NCBI GenBank assembly: GCA_031216915.1
Contig: CM062294.1
Location: 390,963,217-391,027,216 of the forward strand
Direction: 5' to 3'
Length of the DNA stretch: 64,000 nt
Origin: Pictodentalium vernedei
Taxonomy: Eukaryota; Mollusca; Scaphopoda; Dentaliida; Dentaliidae
A program made the translations under genes and the position numbers. This document shows positions 20,111-31,581 of this stretch, one piece after another. Position 1 is the first letter of the stretch. Every line of letters begins with the position of its first letter. The notes beneath the pieces were generated by a model, which did not search any database, was not told where the DNA came from, and saw only the letters and a list, made by a program, of their open reading frames with translations.

Positions 20111-21986
20111 ACAAGAGGCCCCACGGGGCCTGAAGCGCTCATCTTGAACAGATCACAGTTTAAACAGAGTCCAAGAATGAGTCTACATTAAGCAAGCCAT
20201 CTCCATAGGCTACACTGTCAATATTTGAGTCCCTCACGAGTGACAAAAATAATCTGAGCAACATGCCTTTTCTTCAGTTGATCATAAAGTAAAATGTAAA
20301 GCTCCCCTATGAAGCCCCTTGATACAACCTATGTGGATTAATCTTAGTTACACACCTCTAGAGGGTACTGAAAACAAAATTTTTAATTCTTCAGCAAAAT
20401 GGCCAATTCCGGCTCCCATAGAGAGCCCAAATATTAACCCAGGCTCTTGATTTGAACAAAGTTGAATCAGACTTCCGTACAGATGTTGCGTACCGAATAT
20501 GAAAGCATTCTGACTGTTGGATCTGAAGAAGAGAAACTGTAAAGAAATTTCTTTGAATTGCACCATAGCGATCCCAAATATTAACCTATGGATCAAATTT
20601 GAAAGCATTCTGATGAGTGGATCTGAAGAAGATTTTTGAAGAAATTCCCTCATACTGTACTAAGTTAAATTTCATGTTCCCATATGGAGCCCAAATATTA
20701 ACCTAGGCACTTGAATTGAACAACCTGGAATCTGCCCCCCCCCCCCCCCCCCCCCCCCCTCCCCTAGAGATGTTGTATACCAAATATGAAAGCATTCCAA
20801 CTGGTGGATCTGAAGAAGAAGATTTTTAAAGAAATTTCCTCATATTGAACTAAGTAAAAATTTGGGCTACCATAGTGAACCCAAATATATACCTAGGGAT
20901 CTGATTTGAACAAACTTGAATCTGACCCCCTTAGAGATGTTGCCTACCAAATATCAAAGCATTCTGACTGGTGGATCTGAAGAAGAAGATTTTTTTAAAT
21001 TACCCTCCATATTGAACAAAGATAAAATTTAGGTTTCCATAGGAAGCCCAAATATTAACCTAGAGACTTGGTTTGAACAATCTTGAATCTGACCCTCATA
21101 ACAATGATGTATACCAAACAGATTCGGACTGGTGGTTCTGAAGAAGAAGACTTTTAAAGAATATTCCCCATATTACCCTATGTTAAAACTTCGGGCTACT
21201 GTAGAAAGCTCAAACATGAACCAATGAGCTTTATTTCAACAAACTTTTATCTGACCCCCCTATGAATGCTGTATACCAAATATCAAAAGATTCTGATGAC
21301 TGGTTCCGGAGAAAAGATTTTTTAAAATTTTTGCAAATATGCTGATTTTTTCGATGCCCATTACAGAACACCCTAACATAACAGATGGCAATTTGTTTTT
21401 TACCATTCAATTCTACTGGTCCTAAGGATACTTCATACCAAATAACAGCTTTCTGTTCCGTGTGGTTTGGGAAATATGGGCATTTGAGAATATTTCTATT
21501 TTTAGCTCCCAGGGTTCCCATGGGGATGCAGGAATTTTTTTTTTGCATGGGTCAAGTACTTGTGACCCAATAATACCACAAAACCAAATTTGGTTCACAC
21601 CGGACCATCGGTTCAGAAAATAGAAATTTTGGGCAGTGCCAAAAATCTTACCCCTCCTATTACAAAGCCAAACATTACTTCACGAACTTCGTTTGAACAA
21701 ACTTGATTTTACACCTCATATGGAAGCTCCATAGCAAATATCAAATGGTTCTTGAGAAGAAGATTTTGAAAATGTTTTGGAGCATTTCCCCAACTCCCTC
21801 CCTATGGGGCTGGGCATGTTGAGTTCAACAAAAATGAAATGCAGCTTTTGGACCATCACTCACACAAACTTTCACTTGAATTGACCCAGTGGCTTTGGAG
21901 GAGAAGACCAAAACATGGTGTTGACGGACGACGGATGGAAAGCGATGAGATTAGCTCAGCTTGACTTTGTCAAGATGAGCTAAAAA
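20111..21986 (+). mobile_element. Tandem-array Helitron-like element, family D, copy 1
   Basis: It opens with ACAAGAGGCCCCACGGGGCC. GCTCATCTTGA (20137-20147) is the exact reverse complement of TCAAGATGAGC (21970-21980), the right arm of the 3' hairpin GCTCAGCTTGAC...TCAAGATGAGC, which is followed by TAAAAAC. Between them lie a 250-bp leader and units of about 165 bp (GCATACCAAATATGAAAGCA, GTGGATCTGAAGAAGAAGAT, GAGCCCAAATATTAACC, TTGAATCTGACCCCCCTAGA). GACGGACGACGGATGG precedes the hairpin. A 25-base C run (20735-20759) interrupts one unit. There is no coding capacity. Confidence 0.8.
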
Positions 21987-22045
21987 CTGGATAGGAAACA
22001 AGAAAACAAAAAGTAATTACATATTGTCGTTTGAGTAGAACAAGG

Positions 22046-22081
22046 CACAATTTGCAATGCTTTAAGCATTGCAGAAGAAGT
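22046..22081. repeat. Hairpin with GCAATGCT core
   Basis: TTGCAATGCTTTAAGCATTGCAG forms a short stem. The same core, GCAATGCT then AGCATTGC, lies at the centre of the long hairpins at 44443-44508 and 63128-63190, followed in each by a CACTCAA phrase. Confidence 0.55.
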
Positions 22082-22139
22082 CTGCTTCCACTCAAAGGAT
22101 GACGTATTAGTTGAACGAGTCAAGATTTCCATTTTTTAT

Positions 22140-23036
22140 TTTCCAATTAAATTGACATGAGATTTCCAATTAAATTGACATGAGAGTTTTGCGTCCAATT
22201 GTGTCACTGACTGTTACAATATATGTGTGCACATGCCCACTAAACAAAAATGACCATCAATCGGTCATCTTGAATTTATTTTTTATTGGGGCTTAATGAC
22301 ACTTTGACAGCCAGGGTCACCTTGTGTCGGACAGTTTTGTTAGTGGAGGAAGCCGGAGCACCCGGAGAGAACCACTGAGCAATAGCGAGCAACTGTCAGA
22401 CTCACCAACATAATAACTCCACACCAGCAGGGTTAGTATTGGTTGAAGACAAGTGCATCACTGACATGCAGTACGCCTTAGTACACAATGCCACCATGTG
22501 CCCAAAGACACAATGCATTTGTCGCAGGTGGTATTCAAACTGAGGACATCTCGGCTTGCAGCCTACATCTCTACCTACTGAGCCACCATGCTCCCCAGTC
22601 ATCTTGAATTGTTTGGGCCCATAACATCACATGCAACTTACTCTTGTTATGTCTTAACAATAGAGTTTCAAAGCTCAATCCCCCAAAACCACCAACCAAC
22701 GAATAGAAACAGAATAAAAGTACCTCCAAAATACAACAGAAATGACCTTCATTTGGGCATCTTGAATTTTAGGAGCCCCCAAAATTCATGTGTTTACTTC
22801 CTGCTATGTCTTAACAATGTACCAATTTCAAAGTTCAGTATCCAAGGTATCTCCAATTAACGAGTGTTGGCAGGAAAAACAAGATACAATAATACCAGCC
22901 ATTCAGCCATCTTTAATTTGTTAAAGATACACATGCATCTTCCATTTGTTACTTTTAAACAATGTCTCAAATACCAAAGTTCAATCCCAGAGCATCTCCC
23001 ATCAATAAGTGGAAACGGAAAGGGCTGACGGGGTAT
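22140..23036 (+). mobile_element. Tandem-array element, family O (interrupted by a SINE)
   Basis: Three diverged units of about 160 bp share AATGACC.TCA, CATCTTGAATTT, TATGTCTTAACAATG and TCAAAGTTCA.T.CC. They are seen before 22264 and from 22598 to about 23030. A tRNA-headed SINE with a clean target duplication splits the first. The unit end GGCTGACGGGG near 23020 recalls the GACGG-rich ends of related families, but no terminal hairpin is evident. Confidence 0.55.
22277..22597 (-). mobile_element. tRNA-headed SINE-A with 13-bp target duplication
   Basis: GTCATCTTGAATT at 22264-22276 recurs at 22598-22610. Read on the minus strand the SINE starts GGGGAGCATGGTGGCTCAGT (A box TGGCTCAGTAGG). 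A B-box-like CCTCAGTTTGAATACC, the family body and an ATTAAGCCCCAATAAAAAAT tail follow. The length is 321 bp. Confidence 0.9.
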
Positions 23037-23129
23037 TTTCTCTCAGCATTTTTATTATATCAAATGAATGGTAGTGAGTGCCTGCGTTATTTCCAACGTT
23101 CTGACAAATGATGAATTTAATATTCATTA

Positions 23130-23465
23130 GGGGACATGGTGGCTCAGTAGGTAGAGGTGCAGGCTGCAAGCTGAGAGGTCCTCAGTTTGAATCCCACCTG
23201 CGGCAACCGCGTTGTGTCCTTGGGCAAGATACTTCATCCCCATTGCCCATCTTGGGGCACGGTGACGTCATGGACTAAGGCGTACTGCACGTCGATCGTG
23301 CACTTGTCTTCAACCAATGATAACCCTGCTTGTGTGTTGGGGAGCTGACAGTTGCTCGGTGGTTCTCTCCGGGTACTCCGGCTTCCTCCATACGTAAAAC
23401 TGTCATGGTCATGATTAGCCATTGTGCAGAAATATGTGACCTTAACCCCAATATATAAATAAATA
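23130..23465 (+). mobile_element. tRNA-headed SINE-A with 11-bp target duplication (best copy)
   Basis: AATATTCATTA at 23119-23129 recurs at 23466-23476. The head GGGGACATGGTGGCTCAGTA has an A box, and CCTCAGTTTGAATCCCACCT has a B box. The body includes GCCTTGTGTCCTTGGGCAAG-like, ACTAAGGCGTACTGCACGTC, CACTTGTCTTCAACCAATGA and GGTTCTCTCCGGGTACTCCG phrases. The 3' end GATTAGCCATTGTGCAGAAA then TATGTGACCTTAA.CCCAAT and ATAAATAAATA is the same as the 3' end of SINE-B, so both families probably use one LINE partner. Confidence 0.92.
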
Positions 23466-23629
23466 AATATTCATTAAATAGGCCATGTTTTATCATCATA
23501 AGTTTATAGTTTAATATAAACACTCCTGAGTCTCTGAAGACCATAGAACCTACAGCTGGGTAGTATACCAAAAATACAGTTTGTGTCAATTTTGAACTGA
23601 TACACATGTAAATCATACTCCCACCTAAA

Positions 23630-26556
23630 CAAGAGGCCCCAGGGGGCCTTAGGTGCTCACCGAATGTTCCATAGTGTTAAGACACAAATTTTATCAAAGG
23701 CTATTCTTAAGGTTCTACAGAGTAAATCTATACTCTCTGTGGAGCTAAAACATCAACAGGACTGAATGGGACAATGCTGCTGATCAAATATCAAAAGATT
23801 CTGCATGATGGTTCTGAAGAAGATTTTTAAAGATTTTTCCTTGAAATGCACAAAGTAAACATTCACGCCCCCATAGTGAGGCCCAATATTGATCGATGGA
23901 CTCAATTTGAACAAACTTGAATCAGAACCTTACTAAGATGCTACATACCAAATATCAAAAGATTTTGCCCACTGGTTCGGGAGAAGATTTTTTAAGAATT
24001 TTTTCTTAAATTGCAATAAGTGAAAATTCATGGCCCGTAGGGAGCCCCAATATTGATCGAGGGACTCGATTTGAACAAAACTGAATAAGACCCATACCAA
24101 GATGCTGCATACCAAATATCAAAAGATTCTGACCACTGGTTCCAGAGAAAAAAAATTTTGAAGATTTTTTCTTAAATTGCACCAAGTAAAAATCCACGCC
24201 CCCACAGGTAGCCCCAATATTGATCGAGGAACTCGATTTGAACAAACTTGAATCAGACCCATACCCAGATGCTGGAAACCAAATATTAAAAGATCCTGCC
24301 CATTGGTTCTGGAGAAGAAGATTTTTAAATTTTTTTTCTTAAATTGCACTAAGTAAAAATTCAGGTCCCCATAGTGAGCCCCAAAATTGATCAAGAGACT
24401 CCATTTGAACAAACTTGAATCAGACCCATACCAAGATGCTGTATACCAAATATCAAAAGATTCTGCCCACTGGTTCTGGAGAAGATCTTTCCTTAAATTG
24501 CACAAAGGAAAAATTCATGCCCCTATAGGGAGCCCCAATATTGATCAAGGGACTCGATTTGAACAAACTTGAATCAGACCCACTCCAAGATGCTGCATAC
24601 AAAATATCAAAAGATTCTGCCCATTGGTTCTGGAAAAGAAGATTTTTAAAAATTTTTCTTAAATTGTACTAAGTAAAAATTCACACCCCCATAGTGAGCC
24701 CCAATATTGGTTGAGGGACTCGATCTAAACAAACCTGAATCAGACCCATAGCAAGATGCTGCATACCAAATATCAAAAGATTCTGCCTACTGGTTCTGGA
24801 GAAGAAGATTTTTAAAGAATTATTCTTAAATTGCACAAAGTAAAAATTCACGCCCCCATAGTGAGCCCCAATATTGGTTGAGGGACTCGATTTGAACAAA
24901 CTTGAATCAGACCCATACCAAGATGCTGCATACCAAGTATCAAAAGATTCTGCCCATTGGTTCTGGAGAAGAAGATTTTTAAAATTTTTTCTCAAATTGC
25001 ACTAAGTAAAAATTCACGCCCCCATAGTGAGCCCCAATATTGGTTGAGTGACTCGATTTGAACAAACTTGAATCAGATTCATACCAAGATGCTGCATACC
25101 AAGTATCAGAAGATTCTGCCCACTGGTTCTGGAGAAGAAGATTTTTTTAATAATTTTTCTATAATTCATACAGTGCTATCAGAGTTATGCCCCATACAGA
25201 GCCCCCAAGGGACGTGGCCATTTCATTTGAACAAACCTGAATTGCCATATAGTAATGAACATCCACATGAAGTTTCGTGAAAAACGGACCAGTGGTTTTA
25301 GAGGAGAAGTTGTTTGAAAAATTGTAAATTGCACCAAGTTGAAATTCAAATTCCCATAATGAGCCTTAATATGAACAAAGGGACTCAATTTATACAAACT
25401 TGAATCAAGCCCATGCTAGAATGCCGTATACCAAATATCAAAAGACTGCGTGCTGGTTCTGGAGAAGAAGATTTTTAAAGAATCAGACTTGAATTGCACA
25501 AAATAAAAATTCATGCCCCTATATTGAGCCCAAATATTGATCGGGTGGGGGGGGGGGGGGGGGGGGGGGGGGGGAACTCAATTTAAACAAACTTGAATCA
25601 GACCCAGACTAGCATCCTGCATACTAAATATCAAAAGATTCTGCCCACTGGTTCTGGAGAAGACTTTTAAAGAATTTTTCTTGGACTGCACTAAGTAAAA
25701 ATTCACGCCCCCATAGTGAGCCCCAATATTGATCAAAAGGCTCAATTTGAATAAACGTGAATCCAACCCATGCCAAGATGCTGCATACCAAATATCTAAA
25801 GCTTCTGCCCACTGGTTCTGGTGAAGAAGATTGGTAAAGATTTTTTCTTAAATTGCACTAAGTAAAAATTCACACCCCCATAGTGATCCCCAATACTGAA
25901 TGGGGGTTTCAATTTGAACAAACTTGAATCAGACCCATACCAAGATGCTGTATACCAAATATCAAAAGATCCTGCCCATTGGTTCTGGAGAAGATTTTTA
26001 ATTTTTTTTTTCTTAAACTGCACTAAGTAAAAATTCAGGTCCCCATGGTGAGCCCCAAAATTGATCAAGGGACTCCATTTGAACAAACTTGAATCAGACA
26101 CATACCAAGATGCCGTATACCACATCTCAAAAGATTCTGCCCACTAGTTCTGGAGAAGAAGATTTTTCATTAAATTGCACTAAGGAAAAATTCATGCCCC
26201 TATAGGGAGTCCCAATATTGATCAAGGGACTCGATTTAAACAAACTTGAATCAGACCCATACCAAGATGCTGCACACCAAGTATCAAAAGATTTTGCCCA
26301 CCGGTTCTGGAGAAGAAGATTTTTTAATAATTTTTCTATAATTCATATGGTGCTATCCGAGTTATGCCCTATACACAGCCCCCAAGGGACGTGGCCATTT
26401 CATTTGAACAAACATGAATTGCCATATAGTAATGAACATCCACATGAAGTTTCGTAAAAATCGGACCAGTGGTGTCAGAGGAGAAGTCATTTGAAAAATG
26501 TTCACGACGACGGATGACAAGTAATAAGTTGAGCTCCCTTCGGTGAGCTAAAAAAA
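23630..26556 (+). mobile_element. Tandem-array Helitron-like element, family E
   Basis: It opens with ACAAGAGGCCCCAGGGGGCC. GCTCACCGAA (23655-23664) is the exact reverse complement of TTCGGTGAGC (26539-26548) in the 3' hairpin GAGCTCCCTTCGGTGAGCT, followed by AAAAAAATG. About 15 units of roughly 167 bp carry CATACCAAATATCAAAAGAT, CTGCCCACTGGTTCTGGAGA, AAATTGCACTAAGTAAAAAT and CCCCATAGTGAGCCCCAATA. Two near-identical sub-blocks around 25150-25290 and 26325-26490 (CATTTCATTTGAACAAAC, GAACATCCACATGAAGTTTC) suggest a larger internal duplication. A 28-base G run (25547-25574) sits in one unit. Confidence 0.8.
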
Positions 26557-26560
26557 TGTT

Positions 26561-26902
26561 TATTTATTTATTGGGGTTTTAATAGCGCTTTCAACAGCCA
26601 GGTCAATTCGTTGTCGGATGGTTTTACTGGAGACGGAAGATGGAGTACCTGGAGAGAATAACCGAGCAGCGAGGAGTATCTGTCAAGACTCCACTAACTC
26701 AACACAAGCAGTGTTAGTACAGGCTGAAGGTAAGTGCACCATCGACAAGCAGTAGGCCTTAGTAGACAGTGACACCCTGCCCCCATATGGGCAGTCAGGA
26801 TTAAGTGCCTTGTCCAAGGCAGTTACCTCTGGTCGGGGCTGAACAATCCACCTTTCAGTTTGAAGTTCAATGCTTTAACCACTGAGACACCGCATTCCCC
26901 TA
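26561..26902 (-). mobile_element. tRNA-headed SINE-A
   Basis: On the minus strand the head reads GGGGAATGCGGTGTCTCAGT and GGTTAAAGCATTGAACTTCA, with a degenerate B box. The family body follows and the tail is CCCCAATAAATAAAC. It starts four bases after element E, but no clean target duplication is seen. Confidence 0.8.
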
Positions 26903-27104
26903 AAATATTGATACCAACCCTGAAATTTCAATACCGCCTAGCTCTAATTTTGAAAAGCAAATGAAAAACTGAATATTGTAAATGATAACACCTCTTCAAA
27001 AGCTATGTTTACAAAATGTTTAGCTCTTCATTCATTGCTGCCACCAATATGTTTCAGAAGGTGACAACTTTGCTGTAAAAAAAAAATGCTGATAGGATCA
27101 CCGA

Positions 27105-28016
27105 TCCAATGTCGAGTTGTGACAGCACAAAAGTAGGTTTAATCATTATCAACTTATCGTCTGGAAACCAGTTATTTACAATTTACTATGTGTGTCATTA
27201 TGACCTTGACCTTTGATCTAGAGAGTCCAAAATAAATAGGGCTCTTTCTTGCACCAATGCCAACCTACCTATGAAGTTTCATGAACGTGGATGGAACCAT
27301 TGTCAAATTATCATCTGGAAACCAATTGTTTACGATTTATTATGTCCAAGGTCATTGTGACATTGACCTTTGACCTAGGGAGTCCAAAAAAAAGGGTTCT
27401 TCCTCTCAAGAAGGCCAACCTACATATGAAGTTTCATGAATATGGGTTGAACCATAGTCAAGTTATCATGCAGAAACAATCGTTTACAATTTACTATTTT
27501 CAAGGTTACTGTGACCTTGACCTTTGACCTAGCGAGTCCAAAATATATAAGGTTCTTCCTCTCACTGATGCCAACCTACCTATAAAGTTACATGAACGTG
27601 GGTCGAACCATTATCAAGTTATCATCCGGAAACCAATTGTTTTGATTTATTATGTTCAGGGTCACTGTGATCTTGACCTTTGATCTAGCAAGTCCAAAAT
27701 AAATAGGGTTCTTCCTCTCACGAAGGCCAACCTACATATGAAGTTTCATGAATGTGGGTTAAACCATAGTCAAGTTATCATCATGCTTGTGTTGAGTTAG
27801 TGGAGTTTTGTGATTTAGTATGTTCAAGGTCACTGTGACCTTCACCATTGACGTAGTGAGTCCAAAATAAATAGGGTTCTTCCTCTCATCGAGGCCAACC
27901 TACCTATAAAGTTACACGAACGTGGGTCGAACCATTATCAAGTTATCGTCCAAAAGCCCGCCCGCCATTCACCAAACAATACGTCGAGTTTGACTTCGCC
28001 ACAACTCGACTAAAAA
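27105..28016 (+). mobile_element. Tandem-array Helitron-like element, family G
   Basis: GTCGAGTTGTG (27111-27121) is the exact reverse complement of CACAACTCGAC (28000-28010). The latter is the right arm of a 3' hairpin whose left arm is GTCGAGTT (27983-27990), followed by TAAAAATAG. About five units of 165 bp carry CAAGTTATCATC.GGAAACCA, GTCACTGTGACCTTGACCTT, TTTGACCTAG.GAGTCCAAAA and AAGTTTCATGAACGTGGGT. It starts without the ACAAGAGG head used by D, E and F. It is non-coding. Confidence 0.8.
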
Positions 28017-28037
28017 TAGTCCAGCCGATTTCTATAT

Positions 28038-28253
28038 TCAACCCTCTGCACACTGATGTCAATATACTGAAATTTCAAACTGCAAATTGATCCATAAAGT
28101 AGCTAGAAATTTAACCAATTCAATCTTGTTTGACAGAGCTCACCGAACTCTGTCAAACAAGATTGAATTTGGTTCAATTGCATTATGGGAAAAATTTGTA
28201 GGTTGAAATGTGGATATTTCTACATCAGTGTGCAGAGGGTTAAGCTACTCAGC
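28038..28253. mobile_element. Palindromic TTAA element (family T1), copy 2
   Basis: The ends TCAACCCTCTGCACACTGAT and ATCAGTGTGCAGAGGGTTAA are nearly perfect inverted copies. The centre pairs AATCTTGTTTGACAGAG with CTCTGTCAAACAAGATT. The left TTAA is now TCAA. It lies 22 bp after element G. Confidence 0.8.
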
Positions 28254-28819
28254 ATAGAGGACAAGCACCACAGACACTAGCAAAAAAAATAAATCCTTTT
28301 TTAGTTCCAGTATACAATGGTAGACAAGCACTGCTCAATTCCTAAGGTTTCTGATGTGTTAATTTTCAACCTGCAAAATACTGAAATTCCCATAAAAATG
28401 AAGTCATGAATGCATTACTTTTTTCAGAAATATTTTCTCAAAATTTCTCTGAAAATCAGGTTATAGTTTCTTTACAAAAACCAAGGCTTGATTTGATAAG
28501 ACAAAAATTCATCCTTAAAAAAACTGATTCAACTTCCCATAATATATTTTAAAGACACCTTGGATAATTCCTTGATCTGGAAAAAGAACACTGAGCAATG
28601 GGCTAAAGATTTCTAATAGTTGTGAGAATGTAAAGTTTCAAAAAGCTTTTATACAGCCCTCAGTGTCAATGCCATTTTTTGTAATCAAGATAATATAACC
28701 AGCCAAAATCAAGGCAGCTTTATGCAATAATTGTATTGTACTAATTTTGTTCACTAAAGTCACTTTCTTTATCAATATCCATAGTGTGGTCAAGTAAGAC
28801 TGAAATAAGAACGTTCACC
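28254..28819. other. Mostly unassigned; SINE-B scrap at 28285-28355
   Basis: TTTTAGTTCCAGTATACAATGG-like and TAGACAAGCACTGCTCAATT phrases come from SINE-B. The rest is AT-rich with no ORF or repeat I can name. Confidence 0.45.
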
Positions 28820-29025
28820 TTAACCCTCTGAACACTGATGTCAAAATATCAAAATTTCAACCTGCATATATTTCCCATAATGCAACTATGAACTAACAAA
28901 TTCAATGTTGTTTGACTCATTGAGCTCTGTCAAACAAGATTTCATTGGTTAACTTCCCTGCTGCATTATGAGAAGAATTTACGGTGCTAAATTGCTGTAT
29001 TTCAACACCAGTGTGCAGGGGTTAA
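28820..29025. mobile_element. Palindromic TTAA element (family T1), copy 3
   Basis: TTAA lies at 28820-28823 and 29022-29025. The ends CCCTCTGAACACTGATGTCA and ACACCAGTGTGCAGGG are inverted copies. The centre holds TGTTTGACTCATTGAGCTCT followed by GTCAAACA. Confidence 0.8.
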
Positions 29026-29028
29026 AAA

Positions 29029-29186
29029 AGAACACAACAACAGTGGAGTATAGGGGACAGGAATCAATGAATTACAACAAAATTTTTCAAGAGTTTCATG
29101 AACATCATAGGCATGAGCAAAATACAGGAAAAACTCCAACACAGGACTTTGATTTCTGTCTCTGGTACTTACCACAGTTGTGTTCT
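29029..29186. mobile_element. Small inverted-repeat element with AGAACACAAC ends
   Basis: AGAACACAAC (29029-29038) and GTTGTGTTCT (29177-29186) are exact inverted ends. The similarity extends inwards (ACAGTGGAGTATAGGGGACA against CTCTGGTACTTACCACAGT). A related half lies at about 44118-44182 (GTGTTGTGGATTCCTGTCTC, ACCAGAGTTGTGTTCT), and flanking sequence after both (TTTTTAAAGAAAAATATCAC) matches too, so the repeat may be longer than the inverted ends. Confidence 0.6.
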
Positions 29187-29668
29187 GTACTTAAACCATG
29201 AATAAACTTAAATTACCTTAATGAAACAGATATTTTTAAAGAAAAATATCACCTTTGGCAGTCTGCTTACTTTCTTGCTTGACACTTTTTGTCACAGCAT
29301 TTCATGCTTGGCGTATTTCAATCAGACAATGAGATGCATTCTTATAAACACATAGGCCAGATTCCACACATGGTGTATCTAGCACTTTTTTCAATGTCTG
29401 CACAGTATTATTGTATTGGGTAACATTAAATACACACTGCAGCTGTGGTATAAAAAAAATCAGATACTTATTCCCATTTCACCCACTTATTCCCATTTCA
29501 CCCAAAGTGCAAAAAAAGTCTACCAATTCTTTAACTGGCAAGGTGCTAAACATACAACTCTAATGGACCACAACTTGATATGAAATTTCTGAACTCAGTA
29601 CAGTGAATAAGGTTCAGAAATTTCATATCAAATTGGGACGAAGTTGAGAATCTTTTTGGTTGTGTAAT
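29187..29668. other. Unassigned, with a 20-bp-arm palindrome
   Basis: TTGATATGAAATTTCTGAAC (29575-29594) is the exact reverse complement of 29612-29631. CTTATTCCCATTTCACCCA is tandemly doubled at about 29466-29504. No gene is seen. Confidence 0.6.
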
Positions 29669-29914
29669 TTAACCCTTTACCTAACCTAACGGCTGAAACT
29701 GACCAGTAGTACTCAAATGATTAGTTGACTAGTCGATGTCAACTCTGGGCAAACCAAAAGTCGACTCTCAATTGTGGAGTCGACTAGTCGGAGGAGTTCA
29801 AGCTTTTAGGTAAATAGTATCCCTTCTGTGCCACTGTCAGACAGTTTGAACAGCAATATTGGGCAATCAATGTATACATCTATTGCCATCTAATAGTAGT
29901 GACAGTAGTTTGTT

Positions 29915-30863
29915 TTAACTGGTACTAGTAGAGTGCTGAATTATTTTGGGCTATCAGGATATGTTATTAATTTGCCTTGTAGCAATTTATGGGAGAGTGT
30001 CTATAAGCACTCTCCCATAAATCGCAACAAGGCAAATTAAATGAAAATTCTTCATACGGTTTAGGAGGAGGTGCCCTTACAAGGATGGACAGACGGTATA
30101 AGTTTGATTATCTCCCCTTGAAAATGTCAGAACGGAATTATATTGCTTCATGCACATCTTTATATGGAGTTCTTCCACTGTGTAAAGTTTCATGAAAATT
30201 TTTCAAACGATTTAGGAGGAGTTGCGCTTACAAGGATGGACAGACGGTCTAAGTTAGATTATCTCCCCTTGAAAATGTCAGAACGGAATTATATTGTTCA
30301 TGCACATCTTCATATGGAGTTCTTCCATTGTGTAAAGTTTCATGAAAATTCTTACAATGGTTTAGGAGGAGTTGCGCTTACAAGGATGGACAGACGGACA
30401 GATGGACAGACGGACGGAAACGGAATTATATTGCTTCATGCACATCTTCATATGGAGTTCTTCCATTGTGTAAATTTTGATGAAAATTCTTCAAACGGTT
30501 TAGAATGACTTGCGCTTACAAGGATGGTCAGATGGTACAAGTTAGATTATCTCCCCTTGGAAATGCCAGAACGGAATTATATTGCTTCATGCACATCTTC
30601 ATATGGAGTTCTTCCATTGTGTAAAGTTTCATGAAAATTCTTCAAACGGTTTAGGAGGAGTTGCGCTTACAAGGATGGACAGACGGATGGACAGGGTGAT
30701 TCCAATATACCCCCCCCCCCCCCAAACTTTGTTTGCGGGGGGTACAATAAGACTATATAATTTCACTCTTAGCATAATTAGAAGCACATTAACAGAATAA
30801 TGTTCCAGTAAGTTGCTGTATATGAATGCTCAAGTGAAGCCAAATTTGGACCTTCAGCACTCT
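29915..30863. mobile_element. Foldback element (family U), copy 1, inside the hAT-like element
   Basis: The ends TAGTAGAGTGCTGAA and TTCAGCACTCTACCGG are inverted copies. A strong internal hairpin pairs TTTGCCTTGTAGCAATTTAT and GGGAGAGTG with CACTCTCCC and ATAAATCGCAACAAGGCAAA (29966-30038). Sequence after the hairpin is broken by the K array and resumes at about 30750 (co-linear with 31440-31565 in copy 2). Confidence 0.65.
30041..30749 (+). mobile_element. Tandem-array element, family K, multi-unit copy (5' truncated)
   Basis: About 4.5 units (roughly 130-160 bp) carry CAGAACGGAATTATATTG, CATGCACATCTTCATATGGA, GTAAAGTTTCATGAAAATTC and GGTTTAGGAGGAGTTGCGCT. The 3' end is AACTTTGTTTGCGGGGGGTA after a run of 13 C. 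It matches the single-unit copy at 35249-35509, but the 5' ATACCCCCCGC head is absent. Confidence 0.7.
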
Positions 30864-31264
30864 ACCGGAACACCAACACTGTTATAAGGAGACAAGTTAT
30901 CACCAATAACAAGTCGAAGTCGACTTGACTTTTGGGTATTGACTAGTCGACTTTGGAATTCACTAGTCGTTTGAGCACTACTGACCAGCGCTATTAAAAA
31001 ATTGCTAGCTTAATCTTATTTTTTACCTCAAAAACATAGGTTAAGACCCCTCATTAGAACATGCTTGTCCCAGAGCGGGGTCATAAGCTAGGTTTTGGAG
31101 GCTAAAACTGAACATTGTTATTTAGAGAATATTTCTAAAAATATTGTCTGCCAGTCATGTTAGGTAAACAGTTAATGAAATGACCAATTTCAAAACAGTG
31201 CCGATTAATTCAATGCTACTTCTGAAACCAACTCACTCCAAATGTTATGCCATAACACTGGATT

Positions 31265-31567
31265 TTGACATCACATGTTGATTCAACATGTTGCAGATGA
31301 TAGGGGCTATTTGATAAAGATTACATGTATGCGATAAATTATATTTGGTTAGCAATATTTGTTTGCATGTCATTGCCTTGTTACAATTATGGGAGAGTAC
31401 CTATAGGCATTCTCCCATAAACTGTACTAAGGCAAATCCATACAGATGAAATTATTTTGGTTTCAAATAAATGTAAGCACATCAACAGAATATGAGGAGA
31501 AATATGAAAAATTTAAATCAGAATGGACCCCAAATTTAGGTTTTTAGCACTCAACCAGTTAAAACTC
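31265..31567. mobile_element. Foldback element (family U), copy 2
   Basis: The hairpin TTGCCTTGTTACAATTATGG then GAGAGTACCTATAGGCATTC and TCCCATAAACTGTACTAAGG lies at about 31377-31433. The tail TTTAGCACTCAACCAGTTAA matches the family end. The left limit is approximate. Confidence 0.6.
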
Positions 31568-31581
31568 CAATGCCTCATTCA

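Larger units (their letters stand above)
29707..30980. mobile_element. hAT-like non-autonomous element with 8-bp target duplication
   Basis: CTGACCAG at 29699-29706 recurs exactly at 30981-30988. The ends TAGTACTCAAATGATTAGTT and (read inwards from the right) TAGTGCTCAAACGACTAGTG are inverted repeats. Repeated GACTAGTCGA and AAGTCGACT motifs follow on each side. An 8-bp duplication with TAGTG ends fits the hAT superfamily. No transposase ORF is present; a foldback element and a tandem array occupy the middle. Confidence 0.85.
29669..31175. mobile_element. TTAA element (family T3) split by a nested insertion
   Basis: The left end TTAACCCTTTACCTAAC and right end GTTAGGTAAACAGTTAA are imperfect inverted copies with TTAA at both edges. 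The right half has the family core (GACCCCTCATTAGAACATGC, AGCGGGGTCATAAGC). The copy would be about 230 bp without the hAT-like insertion at 29707-30980. Other copies are at 32714-33091 and 33302-33536. Confidence 0.7.

Noticed and set aside
23136..23200. Possible tRNA gene (A and B box).
   Set aside because: It is the head of a 336-bp SINE with an 11-bp target duplication and lacks a full cloverleaf with acceptor stem.
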